The notes under the pieces are model-generated. The model had not been told where the DNA came from and did not search any database. It worked only from the letters and a program-made list of their open reading frames with translations. Shown piece after piece: positions 17,401-26,171 of a stretch of 64,000 nt of DNA. Made by a program: the position numbers and the translations under genes. Source of the DNA: Bacillota bacterium (GTDB lineage: Bacteria; Bacillota; Limnochordia; Darwinibacteriales; DTU012); assembly GCA_012840925.1 (NCBI GenBank), contig DUVS01000003.1:1-64000 (forward strand). The letters are read 5' to 3'. Numbering within the stretch: the stretch's first letter is position 1; each line of letters opens with the position of its first letter.

Positions 17401-17505
17401 CATCCTTTACTGGTTGTTGAAGGTGCCGTCGCCCGCCGCGGAGGTAATGAAGTCAGTATTGTTGCCAACCGGATTCAACCCCTCACCCAGGCTCAACCCT
17501 GGTAA
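14431..17505 (+). CDS. dnaE2: Error-prone DNA polymerase III alpha subunit, DnaE2/ImuC type
   Basis: PHP domain HLHVHSVYSFLNSA, PDIDVDFD, CAGRGSAADS, LNNQPMGFYPPNTICVEARRRGI and GVFQLESPAQRS (DnaE2-type), C-terminal OB domain. Confidence 0.85.
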   Translation: MFAHLHVHSVYSFLNSATSVTAYLQKAAEFGMTAMALTDHNCLSGAVEFHKTALELGIKPIQGVEITIEGGYHLTLLAQNNVGYQNICQLLTAAFQIDRKQPIVSWEKLAAYHQGLLVLTGCRRSAIWQALLCNQHQLALKHLKRLIAIFGKENIYLEMINTFLPKTGPVLKAIAQLSEYTKVPMVATNNVHYLEKADFGLYDLLVCTRTQTQLADIHPERPLNAENYFASPREMEHRFQQYPQAIAATEEICERCEAALPLGRNLFPRFKIPSGFSSAKQLLHHLVWQGARERYGKITPEIHERLTHELNIIGQLDVIDYFLVVWDIVAYAHRNKIRCAGRGSAADSAVAYCLGITNVDSIGRNLLFERFLSLEQARKPDIDVDFDAAKRDQIADYVYQKYGQGHVASVCTFVTYHARSALRDLGKAFGFSEQEIKQLNRHVPHYVPADGIRKVLSVLPELKSHPLKQEQYATLLDLCERLTDVPRHMGTHLGGMVVSGPLLTTVSPLQPSAKGVLITQFDKDTIEDLGLIKLDLLSLRTLSAVHDVDMALQTQQNFSYDQIPLDDQATYQMLNDGDTVGVFQLESPAQRSLQSRLLADNIEDLVASVALIRPGPIKGDMVEPFIARRHGLAPVSYIHPKLEPILKDTYGVVLYQEQVIEIATEIAGFTPGESDHLRRVMSKYRSQKEMDQLGELFIAKATANGVSKEIAETIFSYIVGYAGYGFCEAHAAAFADTAYKTAYLLKHYPAQFYAAILNNQPMGFYPPNTICVEARRRGITILPLDINLSEAGFTADGTTIRIGLKQVRGMEAKFIDEILSQRHKPFISLADFVFRTSLNKDIIENLILAGAFDQLNPNRRALMWQLPNYLGSRQGSLFFLEAEPENPVPDFTPWQRWLNEFRVLGLSATTHVMDFFRLRLQKQKFLTSREISSLAEGAKIKIAGQVIRPHRPPTRSGKIVVFLTLEDEYGLIDVTVFENTYYRYGEKMFKHPLLVVEGAVARRGGNEVSIVANRIQPLTQAQPW

Positions 17506-18823
17506 TTTTCTCTTCCGCGCCGCTGTCAGCATTGATATAGATCAAAAATTGATCTGTCCCGTTCTTCACCCGAAACTGATAGGTAAGTATTTGGTCAAAG
17601 TTCGGATCCAGAATTACTGCCAGGCGCTGTTCCAAAATTTCTGCGGTTTCGATGATAAATTCTTGTGCCTGTTCCGGACTTAATACCGGTGTGGTTTTCC
17701 TGATGTAAGCAAAACTTTGATAGGCTAAACCTTGGTATCCCACGATTTCACCATTGTCAGCGGCAACCTGTACCTTCAGCTGTTGTGGATAGATCAATAC
17801 ATCGTCATCAGTTACGACAAAACTGCACATCAGCCGGTTCAGGTTCAAATCAGTGTCAATCAGCTCCACTTCAGGAAAACCACGCTCGTTGAGAAAGCTC
17901 TGGGCAGATTTGATCATTTCTGCCTGGGAAAGCTGCTGATCACCGACAACTCTCGGGTTGGTCATCCACAGAACATGGCCGCCTTTTTTGCCAATTTCAA
18001 TGGTAATGGGGTTTTGATCCACAGTGTTTGCTGTCACAGTATATGTTGGCAGTTCTCCCTCAGTCTGATTAGTGACAACCAAATCGGTAATAGCATCAGT
18101 TTGGGGCAAAAAAGCTTTGGCAATTGCTACTGCCTCTGATGCTGAAACTGGTTCGCCTGACGGTACCGGGCCTTCAAAGCGTTTTAACTCGCTGGGAAAA
18201 TCCGAATCATAAAAGCGCTCCATCCCGTCCTCAATCATCAGCAGCGCCTGCATCAGAGGATAGCGATCTCCGGGAGTAATCTCAGCCGCTTGAGAGATAG
18301 AGGTTTGCATAAAATCGCGCCAGTCAACCCAACTGGTCCTTCGCTCCCCGAGAACCAATTGAGATTGCAGCTCGACGTTGACATATTGAACCTGCTCGTA
18401 AAGCCGGGCCAATCGTGCCCGCATTGATGCTGATTCCCTGCCAGCCGTATCACTTAGCGGCCGAGCACTGTGGATACCTTGGGCTGTATTTACCGCAGTT
18501 GTTTGCACTTGGGCCAGCAGATTCTCAATTCGAGCCAGGTTTACCCCATGAACCGGAAGCTGCCCGAGGTTAGCCTGGGCAGCATAGACAAGACGCAGCA
18601 CATTAGCCAGCCCTCCGAATTGTTGGGTGGCTGAATTGGCCACCAGCAGCTTGCTTAATTCTGTCTCCAACCCATCGATATGCACCGCCAGCTCCCGAAA
18701 GGCGCGCTTGTACCCGGCTTCCAACTGCAGCCGATAGGCTCGGTTGGCATAGTATTGGCTGCCGCCAAAGACGGCCAGCCCGACTAGTATCATGAAGATC
18801 CCTATCTTTTTAGCTTTTTGCAC
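17483..18823 (-). CDS. ypeB: Germination protein YpeB (GTG start ~18823 preferred)
   Basis: N-terminal TM, QYYANRAYRLQLEAGYKRAFRELAVHIDGLETELSKLLV, C-terminal PepSY-like repeats; downstream of sleB. Confidence 0.88.
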   Translation of the reverse strand: MQKAKKIGIFMILVGLAVFGGSQYYANRAYRLQLEAGYKRAFRELAVHIDGLETELSKLLVANSATQQFGGLANVLRLVYAAQANLGQLPVHGVNLARIENLLAQVQTTAVNTAQGIHSARPLSDTAGRESASMRARLARLYEQVQYVNVELQSQLVLGERRTSWVDWRDFMQTSISQAAEITPGDRYPLMQALLMIEDGMERFYDSDFPSELKRFEGPVPSGEPVSASEAVAIAKAFLPQTDAITDLVVTNQTEGELPTYTVTANTVDQNPITIEIGKKGGHVLWMTNPRVVGDQQLSQAEMIKSAQSFLNERGFPEVELIDTDLNLNRLMCSFVVTDDDVLIYPQQLKVQVAADNGEIVGYQGLAYQSFAYIRKTTPVLSPEQAQEFIIETAEILEQRLAVILDPNFDQILTYQFRVKNGTDQFLIYINADSGAEEKITRVEPG

Positions 18824-18834
18824 TGCCTTAACCC

Positions 18835-19362
18835 CTAACCTGCGAAGATATGTTTGCCTATTGTTTTCAGTACTGGCCTGGATCGAATCCATCGATTTTG
18901 AGTCTTAGCCGGATTGTAAAAATACAAAGCCCCATTGGTGGGATCCAAGCCGTGGAGAGCGTCATAAGCCGCTTGCCGCGAGACTTGATCTGGTTCTTGG
19001 TTAATCGTACCGTTAGCCACTACTTGAAACGCTAACGGTTCATAGATTACACCGGCAATCGTATTAGGAAATTCCGGATGCTCAACCCGATTAAGAATAA
19101 CCGCAGCCACGGCCACTTTACCTTCATAAGGTTCCCCTTTTGCCTCGGCGTGTACAGCCCGGGCCAGCAGATCCATTTCATTATCCTTCACCGTCAGCCG
19201 CGGCTTCTTTTGCTGTTCGGGAACCTCATCCACCTTCTTTTGGCCTTGATTGATCCAATAGATAGTCACTAATGAAATTAAAAGTACACCCACTGCTGCA
19301 TACTTAAGGTACTGTTTTTGCCATCGCATCGACTGACTTCGGCCTCCTCTGATTCTTTCCAA
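18835..19362 (-). CDS. sleB: SleB-type spore cortex-lytic cell-wall hydrolase with N-terminal TM anchor and no PG-binding domain
   Basis: LLARAVHAEAKGEPYEGKVAVAAVILNRVEHPEFPNTIAGVIYEPLAFQVV...ALYFYNPAKTQNRWIRSRPVLKTIGKHIFAG. Confidence 0.88.
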   Translation of the reverse strand: MERIRGGRSQSMRWQKQYLKYAAVGVLLISLVTIYWINQGQKKVDEVPEQQKKPRLTVKDNEMDLLARAVHAEAKGEPYEGKVAVAAVILNRVEHPEFPNTIAGVIYEPLAFQVVANGTINQEPDQVSRQAAYDALHGLDPTNGALYFYNPAKTQNRWIRSRPVLKTIGKHIFAG

Positions 19363-19466
19363 TCATAGCTTAACCAGAACAGCAGGCTTGTATCGATCGC
19401 AGCTATCCGATCAAGTTCTGACTTAAAAAAATTCTGCCGCAAATACTAGATCAGAGGTGGTGGCAG

Positions 19467-21710
19467 ATGCTTGTATGGTTGAAACGTTACCGGTACACGA
19501 TTCTCGCTCTGTTCTTACTAATGCTGCTTCCCTTGGCAGTGGTTTTCATCAAGGGGTTTTTCACCATCCGGGCTTTTGACATTGGCCGGCCGATGCAGGC
19601 CGCCATGATCTTCGATCGGGAAGGCAGATTCATTGGCTCCCTGGGAGAAACGGGACGTTATGTGACAATCGATGCAATACCTCAAGATCTGGTCAATGCC
19701 GTGGTGGCTGTTGAAGATTTTCGTTTCTACAAGCACTCAGGAGTCGATATCATCGGTATTGCGCGGGCACTGTTCGTAAATCTCCGGGCTGGTGAAACAG
19801 TGCAGGGAGGCAGCACTATTACCCAGCAGGTGGCTAAGAACCTGTTTCTCCATCCGCGGCGTACTTTAAAACGCAAATTTGAAGAACTGGCGCTGGCTGT
19901 CTTGTTGGAAGCCCGATTCTCCAAGGAGCAAATCCTGGAACTCTATCTAAATTCTTCCTACTTCGGGGAAGGGGCATATGGGGTGGAAAGTGCTGCCCGG
20001 ACCTATTTCGGTAAGTCCGTATCAGAACTAACTTTGGACGAAAGTACGCTGTTGGCCGGCCTTCTCCAGGCTCCATCTGCCTATTCGCCATACAAACATC
20101 CAGATCGGGCACTAAACCGGCGCCGCATTGTTTTGGATCGAATGGTTGACCTGGGGTACCTTGATCAAGAACAGGCAGAGCGGGCTAATTCCATAAGCCT
20201 GGCCCTGGCCAAACTTACAGGTGGGCCGGCTCGTTATTTTCTGGATTGGGTAAGCCAGATTCTCATGGAAGATTTTGGCGAGACAGCCGTATTCAGTGAA
20301 GGGCTTCGCGTCCACACTTCCCTGGATCTGCAAATGCAAGAAATTGCCGAAGATATTTTTGGCAGTCAGGAGCATCAAGGAGCACTGGTAGCCCTTGACC
20401 CTAGAGACGGAACAGTGTTGGCTTTGATCGGCGGGCGTAATTATATTGAAAGCCAGTTCAACCGGGCTGTCGATGCTAAACGTCAGCCAGGTTCGGTCTT
20501 TAAACCGATTATCTATGCAGCGGCCATCAAGCAAGGCTGGCAGGTAAATTCCATTGTGGACGACATACCTCGGGAATACAGCGGTTATCAGCCGGAAAAC
20601 TATGGTGAAGCCTACTGGGGGCCCGTGACCATGAAACACGCCATTGCTTTGTCTCTGAACAATGCAGCGGTGTGGACGCTAAATGAAATTGGCATCTCAA
20701 GTGCCTTCAGTTTTGCCAGAGAAGTAGGCATCGAGTTATCGCAGCAAGATCGGAATCTGGCATTGGCGCTGGGCGGATTGACCGATGGGGTGAGCCCTAT
20801 GCAGATGACTGCTGCCTTTGTCCCCTTTGCTAACGGCGGAGCCTATTTCACACCCAATCCTGTTCTACGGGTGATCAACCAGGATGGAGATGTGCTTTTT
20901 AACTATGAACCGGAAAAAAATCAGGTCTTGTCCCCTCAACAGGCTTATCTCATGTGCGATATGCTCCAGGCAGTGATGGAATATGGTACCGGCAAATCTG
21001 TACCCGTTGAACGGCCAAGTGCTGGAAAATCCGGTACCACCAACAACCAACGAGATTTGTGGTTTGTCGGTTTTACTCCTGATCTTGTGGTGGGAGTCTT
21101 TATCGGCAACGATGATAATTCGCCCATCGCCGGTTACGGCGGCTCCATTGCCGGGCCGATCTGGGCGGAGTTGATCAATCAGAGCCTGGCTGACAAGCCT
21201 CCCCGTCCCTTCCCTTTGCCATCACTGATTGTGGACGATGTACAGATAGACATTTTTACCGGATTACTGGCCAACGACCAATGTGAATACACTGAGCTTG
21301 ACGCCTTTATCAAGGGAACAGAACCAACCAGGCAGGCTCCTTGTGCCATAACGTTCACACCACAGCCACGCCTGAGTATTCCCATACCTGAATTGCCCCC
21401 AGTTCAGGAACAGCCGCCAATAACCGAACCAGAACCTGAACAGGAAGAAAAGGAGGAAGACAAACCGGAAAAACCCGAGCCGGAAAAGCCTCAGGAACCT
21501 AAACAGCCGGAGCTACCGGAACCTATTGAGCCTGAACCAGAAGAGCCTGCGCCGCCGCAACAACCAATCCAGCCGATGGAGCCGCAGCCACCACCCAGCC
21601 AACCTCCTCCGGTTCAGCCACCGCCGATCCAGCCGCAGCCGCCACCGAGGGGCAACAATCAGGCTGTGCCCAGGCCTGAACCAATCGAGCCAGAACAGCC
21701 AGTGCCCTGA
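19467..21710 (+). CDS. Class A penicillin-binding protein (PBP1A) with Pro/Glu/Gln-rich C-terminal tail
   Basis: GT51 VEDFRFYKHSGVDIIGIARA, GGSTITQQVAKNL; transpeptidase RQPGSVFKPIIYAAA, SLNNAAV, GKSGTTN. Confidence 0.93.
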   Translation: MLVWLKRYRYTILALFLLMLLPLAVVFIKGFFTIRAFDIGRPMQAAMIFDREGRFIGSLGETGRYVTIDAIPQDLVNAVVAVEDFRFYKHSGVDIIGIARALFVNLRAGETVQGGSTITQQVAKNLFLHPRRTLKRKFEELALAVLLEARFSKEQILELYLNSSYFGEGAYGVESAARTYFGKSVSELTLDESTLLAGLLQAPSAYSPYKHPDRALNRRRIVLDRMVDLGYLDQEQAERANSISLALAKLTGGPARYFLDWVSQILMEDFGETAVFSEGLRVHTSLDLQMQEIAEDIFGSQEHQGALVALDPRDGTVLALIGGRNYIESQFNRAVDAKRQPGSVFKPIIYAAAIKQGWQVNSIVDDIPREYSGYQPENYGEAYWGPVTMKHAIALSLNNAAVWTLNEIGISSAFSFAREVGIELSQQDRNLALALGGLTDGVSPMQMTAAFVPFANGGAYFTPNPVLRVINQDGDVLFNYEPEKNQVLSPQQAYLMCDMLQAVMEYGTGKSVPVERPSAGKSGTTNNQRDLWFVGFTPDLVVGVFIGNDDNSPIAGYGGSIAGPIWAELINQSLADKPPRPFPLPSLIVDDVQIDIFTGLLANDQCEYTELDAFIKGTEPTRQAPCAITFTPQPRLSIPIPELPPVQEQPPITEPEPEQEEKEEDKPEKPEPEKPQEPKQPELPEPIEPEPEEPAPPQQPIQPMEPQPPPSQPPPVQPPPIQPQPPPRGNNQAVPRPEPIEPEQPVP

Positions 21711-21772
21711 ACGGATTGCCCGCTAACCGACTTGTGCGCCTCAAGTACATCCACTCGACTGGGATCAAATGA

Positions 21773-21803
21773 AAAAACCCCGTACCATAATGGTTCGGGG
21801 AAT
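21773..21803 (-). terminator. Rho-independent terminator of the rplM-rpsI transcript
   Basis: Minus strand CCCCGAACCA-TTA-TGGTACGGGG followed by TTTTTT. Confidence 0.8.
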
Positions 21804-21819
21804 TTCACATTCAGCATGA

Positions 21820-22224
21820 TTAGCGTTTGGAGAATTGAGGCGCTTTCCGTGCCTTTTTCAGACCATATTTCTTTCTTTCTTTCATCCGTGGATCACGAGT
21901 GAGGAATCCAGCTTTCTTTAGTTGGGTCCGTAGTTCCGGATCAATATCCAGTAATGCCCTGGCAATGCCGTGCCGGATTGCACCAGCTTGGCCGCTGGAA
22001 CCGCCGCCGTGGACTTTGGCGATCACATCATACTTACCTTCGGTATCTGTCAGCACTAACGGCTGCAGGACGATAGTGCGCAATACTGCCCTGCCAAAAT
22101 AATCCTCTATATCACGCCCGTTAATGATTACCTTACCATTTCCTGGCAAGAGCCGTACCCGGGCAACAGATGTCTTTCTGCGACCAGTGCCGTAAAAAGT
22201 TTCCGTCTTTGCCACTGCACTCAT
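21820..22224 (-). CDS. rpsI: 30S ribosomal protein S9
   Basis: [14 protein letters not shown]...[22 protein letters not shown]...[17 protein letters not shown]. Confidence 0.98.
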   Translation of the reverse strand: MSAVAKTETFYGTGRRKTSVARVRLLPGNGKVIINGRDIEDYFGRAVLRTIVLQPLVLTDTEGKYDVIAKVHGGGSSGQAGAIRHGIARALLDIDPELRTQLKKAGFLTRDPRMKERKKYGLKKARKAPQFSKR

Positions 22225-22239
22225 TGTTAGCCCCCTCTC

Positions 22240-22671
22240 TTAAATGTCTAATGTCTCAGGCTGTTGAGCACTGTGCGGATGCTCATTGCCAGCATACACT
22301 TTCAATTTCTTAAACATCTTTCTGCCTAAACGGTTATGTGGTAACATACCCCACACAGCCAACTTCAATACTCTTTCCGGTCTGCCGCTGTTGAGTAAAT
22401 CAGCAGCAGTGCGTACTTTCAACCCACCGGGATAACCACTGTGATGATAGTACTTCTTATCTTGAAGTTTATTTCCAGTCAGGCGAATCTTCTCAGCGTT
22501 GATTACAATTACATGATCACCAGTATCCACATGTGGAGTGTAGATTGGTTTATGTTTTCCGCGTAAAATCGAAGCGATCTGCGATGCCAAACGGCCCAAA
22601 GTTTTGTCCGTAGCATCGATCAAATACCATTTCCTCTGGACACTTTCTTTTGTTGCCATATACGTTTTCAC
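22240..22671 (-). CDS. rplM: 50S ribosomal protein L13
   Basis: [39 protein letters not shown]; likely GTG start after AGGGGGG. Confidence 0.97.
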   Translation of the reverse strand: MKTYMATKESVQRKWYLIDATDKTLGRLASQIASILRGKHKPIYTPHVDTGDHVIVINAEKIRLTGNKLQDKKYYHHSGYPGGLKVRTAADLLNSGRPERVLKLAVWGMLPHNRLGRKMFKKLKVYAGNEHPHSAQQPETLDI

Positions 22672-22719
22672 GATCTTCCCCCCTTGCATGCTTACTGCAT
22701 AGACGTGTATATTCACCTG

Positions 22720-22757
22720 ATTGGAGTAGTTGTACGGGGCTGGGACAACATTCCAAT
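22720..22757 (-). promoter_or_regulatory. Candidate r-protein (L13-leader-like) RNA hairpin upstream of rplM
   Basis: Interrupted inverted repeat ATTGGA..GTTGT-loop-ACAAC..TCCAAT in the rplM 5' leader. Confidence 0.4.
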
Positions 22758-22810
22758 TAGGAGATTACCCAAAACAACACATATAATTTTACTTAAAAAC
22801 AAGCTCCCTG

Positions 22811-23581
22811 TCAAGCATGATCGCTGTCCATCCTGGCTTGCTCATACCATACCTGCTCCAAAAACAAACCAGATGCCGGGGCTGTAACTCCAGCACAATT
22901 CCGATTTTTCGATGCAATAATGGCTGGAATCTCTGCAGCGTCCCTTTTGCCCAGGCCAACTTCCACCAGAGTTCCCACCAAGTTGCGAACCATACGATAC
23001 AAGAACCCATCGGCGGTAAAGCGCAGATCTATTCCGTTATCGGTATCGATCTGGCCGTAACTGATCAGTGTCCGCACCGTCGATTTTACACTACTGCCGC
23101 TGGCAGCAAAGGCAGCGAAATCATGGGGTCCCTCCAGCAGCTTGCCCGCCTTGCGCATCAAGCTCCGATCCAACGGACGCTTGATCCACCAGCAATAATG
23201 GCGCTCAAAGGCGGACTCAATCGCACCTTGGCGAATCCGGTACAAGTAGGTCTTCGCCACCGCAGCAAACCGGGCGTGAAAATCATCAGCCACTATTTGA
23301 CAGGATTTTACCCGGATATCCCGGGGCAAAAGACTATTGACTGCTATTGGTATTCTTTCCACCGGAACCGATAACTTACTATGAAAATTGGCTACCTGAT
23401 TTAGGGCGTGCACGCCTGCATCAGTACGCCCGGCTGCAATAACTCTTACCGGTTCTCTGGCAATCCTGGCAAGTGCTGTTTCCAGCAATTCCTGAATCGT
23501 GATTCCATTACTCTGAATCTGAAAACCGTTGTACGCGGTACCGTCATATTCTAAGATCAACCTATAATTGGCCATGTCCAA
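22811..23581 (-). CDS. truA: tRNA pseudouridine(38-40) synthase
   Basis: LEYDGTAYNGFQIQ, AGRTDAGVHALNQVANF, FLYRMVRNLVGTLVEVG. Confidence 0.96.
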   Translation of the reverse strand: MDMANYRLILEYDGTAYNGFQIQSNGITIQELLETALARIAREPVRVIAAGRTDAGVHALNQVANFHSKLSVPVERIPIAVNSLLPRDIRVKSCQIVADDFHARFAAVAKTYLYRIRQGAIESAFERHYCWWIKRPLDRSLMRKAGKLLEGPHDFAAFAASGSSVKSTVRTLISYGQIDTDNGIDLRFTADGFLYRMVRNLVGTLVEVGLGKRDAAEIPAIIASKNRNCAGVTAPASGLFLEQVWYEQARMDSDHA

Positions 23582-23586
23582 TCACC

Positions 23587-24384
23587 TTAGAAAAAGATCC
23601 CAACCAGGATCACAAAGGTAGTGACCAAAACCAGGGTCAAAGCATCCTGATATGTAAATTTCAATACCCGGAACCTTGTTCTCCCTTCTCCACCGCGATA
23701 ACCGCGGGCTTCCATGGCTATCGCCAACTCATCAGCTCTGCGAAAAGCACTAACAAACAAAGGAATCAGGATGGGAATCAGGCTCTTGGCCCGCTGAAAG
23801 ATGTTTCCAGACTCAAAATCAGCTCCCCTGGCCATCTGGGCTTTCATGATTTTCTCAGTCTCTTCAACTAAAGTGGGAATAAAACGCAGAGCAATAGTCA
23901 TCATCATCGCCAACTCATGGGCAGGAACACCAATTACCTTGAATGGCTTCAGCAGGCTTTCGATCCCATCGGTCAACAGAATTGGCGATGTTGTCAGTGT
24001 CAACAGGGACGATCCAATGATCAGCAGGATCAAACGGGACACCATCATTAAACCGCGAATCAAGCCTTCATGAGTGAGCTTAAGAAACCAGATCTGGAAG
24101 ATCACTCGGCCATCAGTCATGAAAAAGTGCAAACACAGTGTGAGAATAATGATGAACATCAGCGGCCTGATCCCGCGGAGTACATACTTGACCGGAATCT
24201 GGGATAAGACTACCATCAACAGCAGCAACAGCGCACTCAAGCCGTACCCGATGAAGCTGTCCACCAAGAACAACAGCGCAATAAACAAAAAAGTGGTCAG
24301 AATCTTGGTTCTGGGATCAAGGCGGTGCACAATGGATTCGCCAGGAATATATTGTCCGATCGTAATGTTCTTCATCATCGCCAT
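23587..24384 (-). CDS. ecfT: ECF transporter transmembrane subunit EcfT
   Basis: SIVHRLDPRTKILTTFLFI; coupling motif ARGAD and MEARGYRGGEGRT. Confidence 0.93.
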   Translation of the reverse strand: MAMMKNITIGQYIPGESIVHRLDPRTKILTTFLFIALLFLVDSFIGYGLSALLLLLMVVLSQIPVKYVLRGIRPLMFIIILTLCLHFFMTDGRVIFQIWFLKLTHEGLIRGLMMVSRLILLIIGSSLLTLTTSPILLTDGIESLLKPFKVIGVPAHELAMMMTIALRFIPTLVEETEKIMKAQMARGADFESGNIFQRAKSLIPILIPLFVSAFRRADELAIAMEARGYRGGEGRTRFRVLKFTYQDALTLVLVTTFVILVGIFF

Positions 24385-24385
24385 T

Positions 24386-25237
24386 TTATCTCGTCTCCAA
24401 TAACCTTACTATCTCGCCTTCAACAGATTCAATCGTGTAATGATCCGGATCCACATCGAAACCCCGCTTTTGCAATACCTGCAAAAGCCGCGTCACCTGA
24501 GGAACACCAAGCCCTATTGCCTCCAGGTAATCCGCCTGCCTGAAGATAACCTCAGGGGGGCCCTCCAGCGCGATTTCACCATGAGCCATTACCACCAGCC
24601 GCTGAGCCAGCCGTGCCACATCCTCCATACTGTGGCTGACCAGGACAATGGTTTTGTTTTCTTTTTGGTGTAAATGCGCCACCAATGACAGCACTTCATC
24701 CCGGCCCTTGGGATCAAGCCCGGCAGTGGGTTCATCAAGAATCAGAATTTGAGGCTGCATGGCCAAAACTCCGGCTATGGCCACTTTCCGCTTTTGCCCG
24801 CCCGACAGCTCGAATGGGGACCGCTCTTTAAGGCTGAGATCCAATCCCACCAAAGTCAAGGCCTGATCTACCCGGTCTTGCAGCTCAGAATCGGACACAC
24901 CCATATTCTTGGGCCCAAAAGCAACATCTTCAAACACCGTCTCTCCGAAAAGCTGGTATTCCGGATACTGAAACACCATGCCTACCTTTTGCCTGATGCT
25001 TCTCAAGCTGACATCCTTGCTGAAAATGTCAACATCGTCAACATAAACCTTACCCGCTGTCGGTTTCAGAAGACCATTGAAATGCTGCACCAGAGTAGAC
25101 TTACCTGATCCTGTGTGACCGATCAAGCCCACAAACTCGCCATCTTCGATCGCCAAAGAAACGTTTCTCAACGCTTCATGTTCCATGGGCTGACCTGCAT
25201 TATAAACGTATGATAATTGCTCTACTCTAATTGACAT
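24386..25237 (-). CDS. ecfA2: ECF transporter ATPase EcfA2
   Basis: GHTGSGKSTLVQHFNGLL, ELSGGQKRKVAIAGVLA, LILDEPTAGLDPKG. Confidence 0.93.
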   Translation of the reverse strand: MSIRVEQLSYVYNAGQPMEHEALRNVSLAIEDGEFVGLIGHTGSGKSTLVQHFNGLLKPTAGKVYVDDVDIFSKDVSLRSIRQKVGMVFQYPEYQLFGETVFEDVAFGPKNMGVSDSELQDRVDQALTLVGLDLSLKERSPFELSGGQKRKVAIAGVLAMQPQILILDEPTAGLDPKGRDEVLSLVAHLHQKENKTIVLVSHSMEDVARLAQRLVVMAHGEIALEGPPEVIFRQADYLEAIGLGVPQVTRLLQVLQKRGFDVDPDHYTIESVEGEIVRLLETR

Positions 25238-26076
25238 ATTACATTCACCATCTCTTCAATGGTCAGGATATTGTTTGGGATTCTGTCAAACCCTCTCTGA
25301 CGCAGCCGGTTGGCCAACGAGGTGATTTCTGGCACATCAAGACGCAGCCTGGTCAAGGTTTCTACCTGTGAAAAGACCTCACGGGGAGTTCCCGTCAGCA
25401 CAATCCTACCCTCTTCCATCACAATCACCCGGTCAGCCAGTATCGCCTCTTCCATGGCATGGGTGATCAGTACAATGGTAATCTTTTCTTCACGGTTCAG
25501 CTTAATCACGGTCTGCATTACTTCCCGTCTGCCAACCGGATCCAACATGGCTGTTGGCTCATCAAGGACAATGCAGCGGGGACGCATGGCAATCATGCCG
25601 GCAATAGCTACCCGCTGCTTTTGCCCGCCAGAGAGCTGGTGCGGCGAATGCAGGCGAAACTCACTCATACCAACAACCTTGAGGGCTTCATCAACCCGGC
25701 GGTGAATCTCCGGTGTCGGAATGCCTATGTTTTCTGGCCCAAAAGCCACATCTTCTTCAACCGTAGTCGCCACCAACTGATTGTCAGGATTCTGAAATAC
25801 CATGCCCACATTCTGCCTGATCTCCCACAACCGATCAGCATCCTGTGTATCAATCCCGGCAACAAATACCGTCCCACTGGTGGGCACAAGCAGTGCATTA
25901 ATATGTTTGGCAAGGGTAGACTTGCCTGATCCATTGTGGCCAAGCACAGCAACAAATTCACCGTCATCAATTTCGAGATTGATGCCGGTTAGTGCCTCTA
26001 ATCCATGCTCTGAATCTGAACTGTAGGAAAAACTCACATCGACAAATTTGATCAATGCTTCTGCCACAGTAATCAC
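25222..26076 (-). CDS. ecfA1: ECF transporter ATPase EcfA1
   Basis: GHNGSGKSTLAKHINALL, QLSGGQKQRVAIAGMIA, IVLDEPTAMLDPVGR. Confidence 0.93.
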   Translation of the reverse strand: MITVAEALIKFVDVSFSYSSDSEHGLEALTGINLEIDDGEFVAVLGHNGSGKSTLAKHINALLVPTSGTVFVAGIDTQDADRLWEIRQNVGMVFQNPDNQLVATTVEEDVAFGPENIGIPTPEIHRRVDEALKVVGMSEFRLHSPHQLSGGQKQRVAIAGMIAMRPRCIVLDEPTAMLDPVGRREVMQTVIKLNREEKITIVLITHAMEEAILADRVIVMEEGRIVLTGTPREVFSQVETLTRLRLDVPEITSLANRLRQRGFDRIPNNILTIEEMVNVICQLE

Positions 26077-26107
26077 TCCACATCAAATGCCAAAAAATAA
26101 CAGAGAA

Positions 26108-26129
26108 CGCAGAGGTAACTACCTCTGCG
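26108..26129 (-). terminator. Hairpin/terminator between rplQ and ecfA1
   Basis: CGCAGAGGT-AGTT-ACCTCTGCG (minus) then GTTCTCTGTTATTTTTT. Confidence 0.65.
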
Positions 26130-26171
26130 ACCTGCAACTAGCCTGAATGCTCCGCTCAAAAGTACCAGTCA

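Noticed and set aside
21400-21700. Repetitive CCG/CAG-rich DNA as a possible repeat array or CRISPR
   Set aside because: It is in-frame low-complexity Pro/Glu coding sequence without regular repeat-spacer structure.
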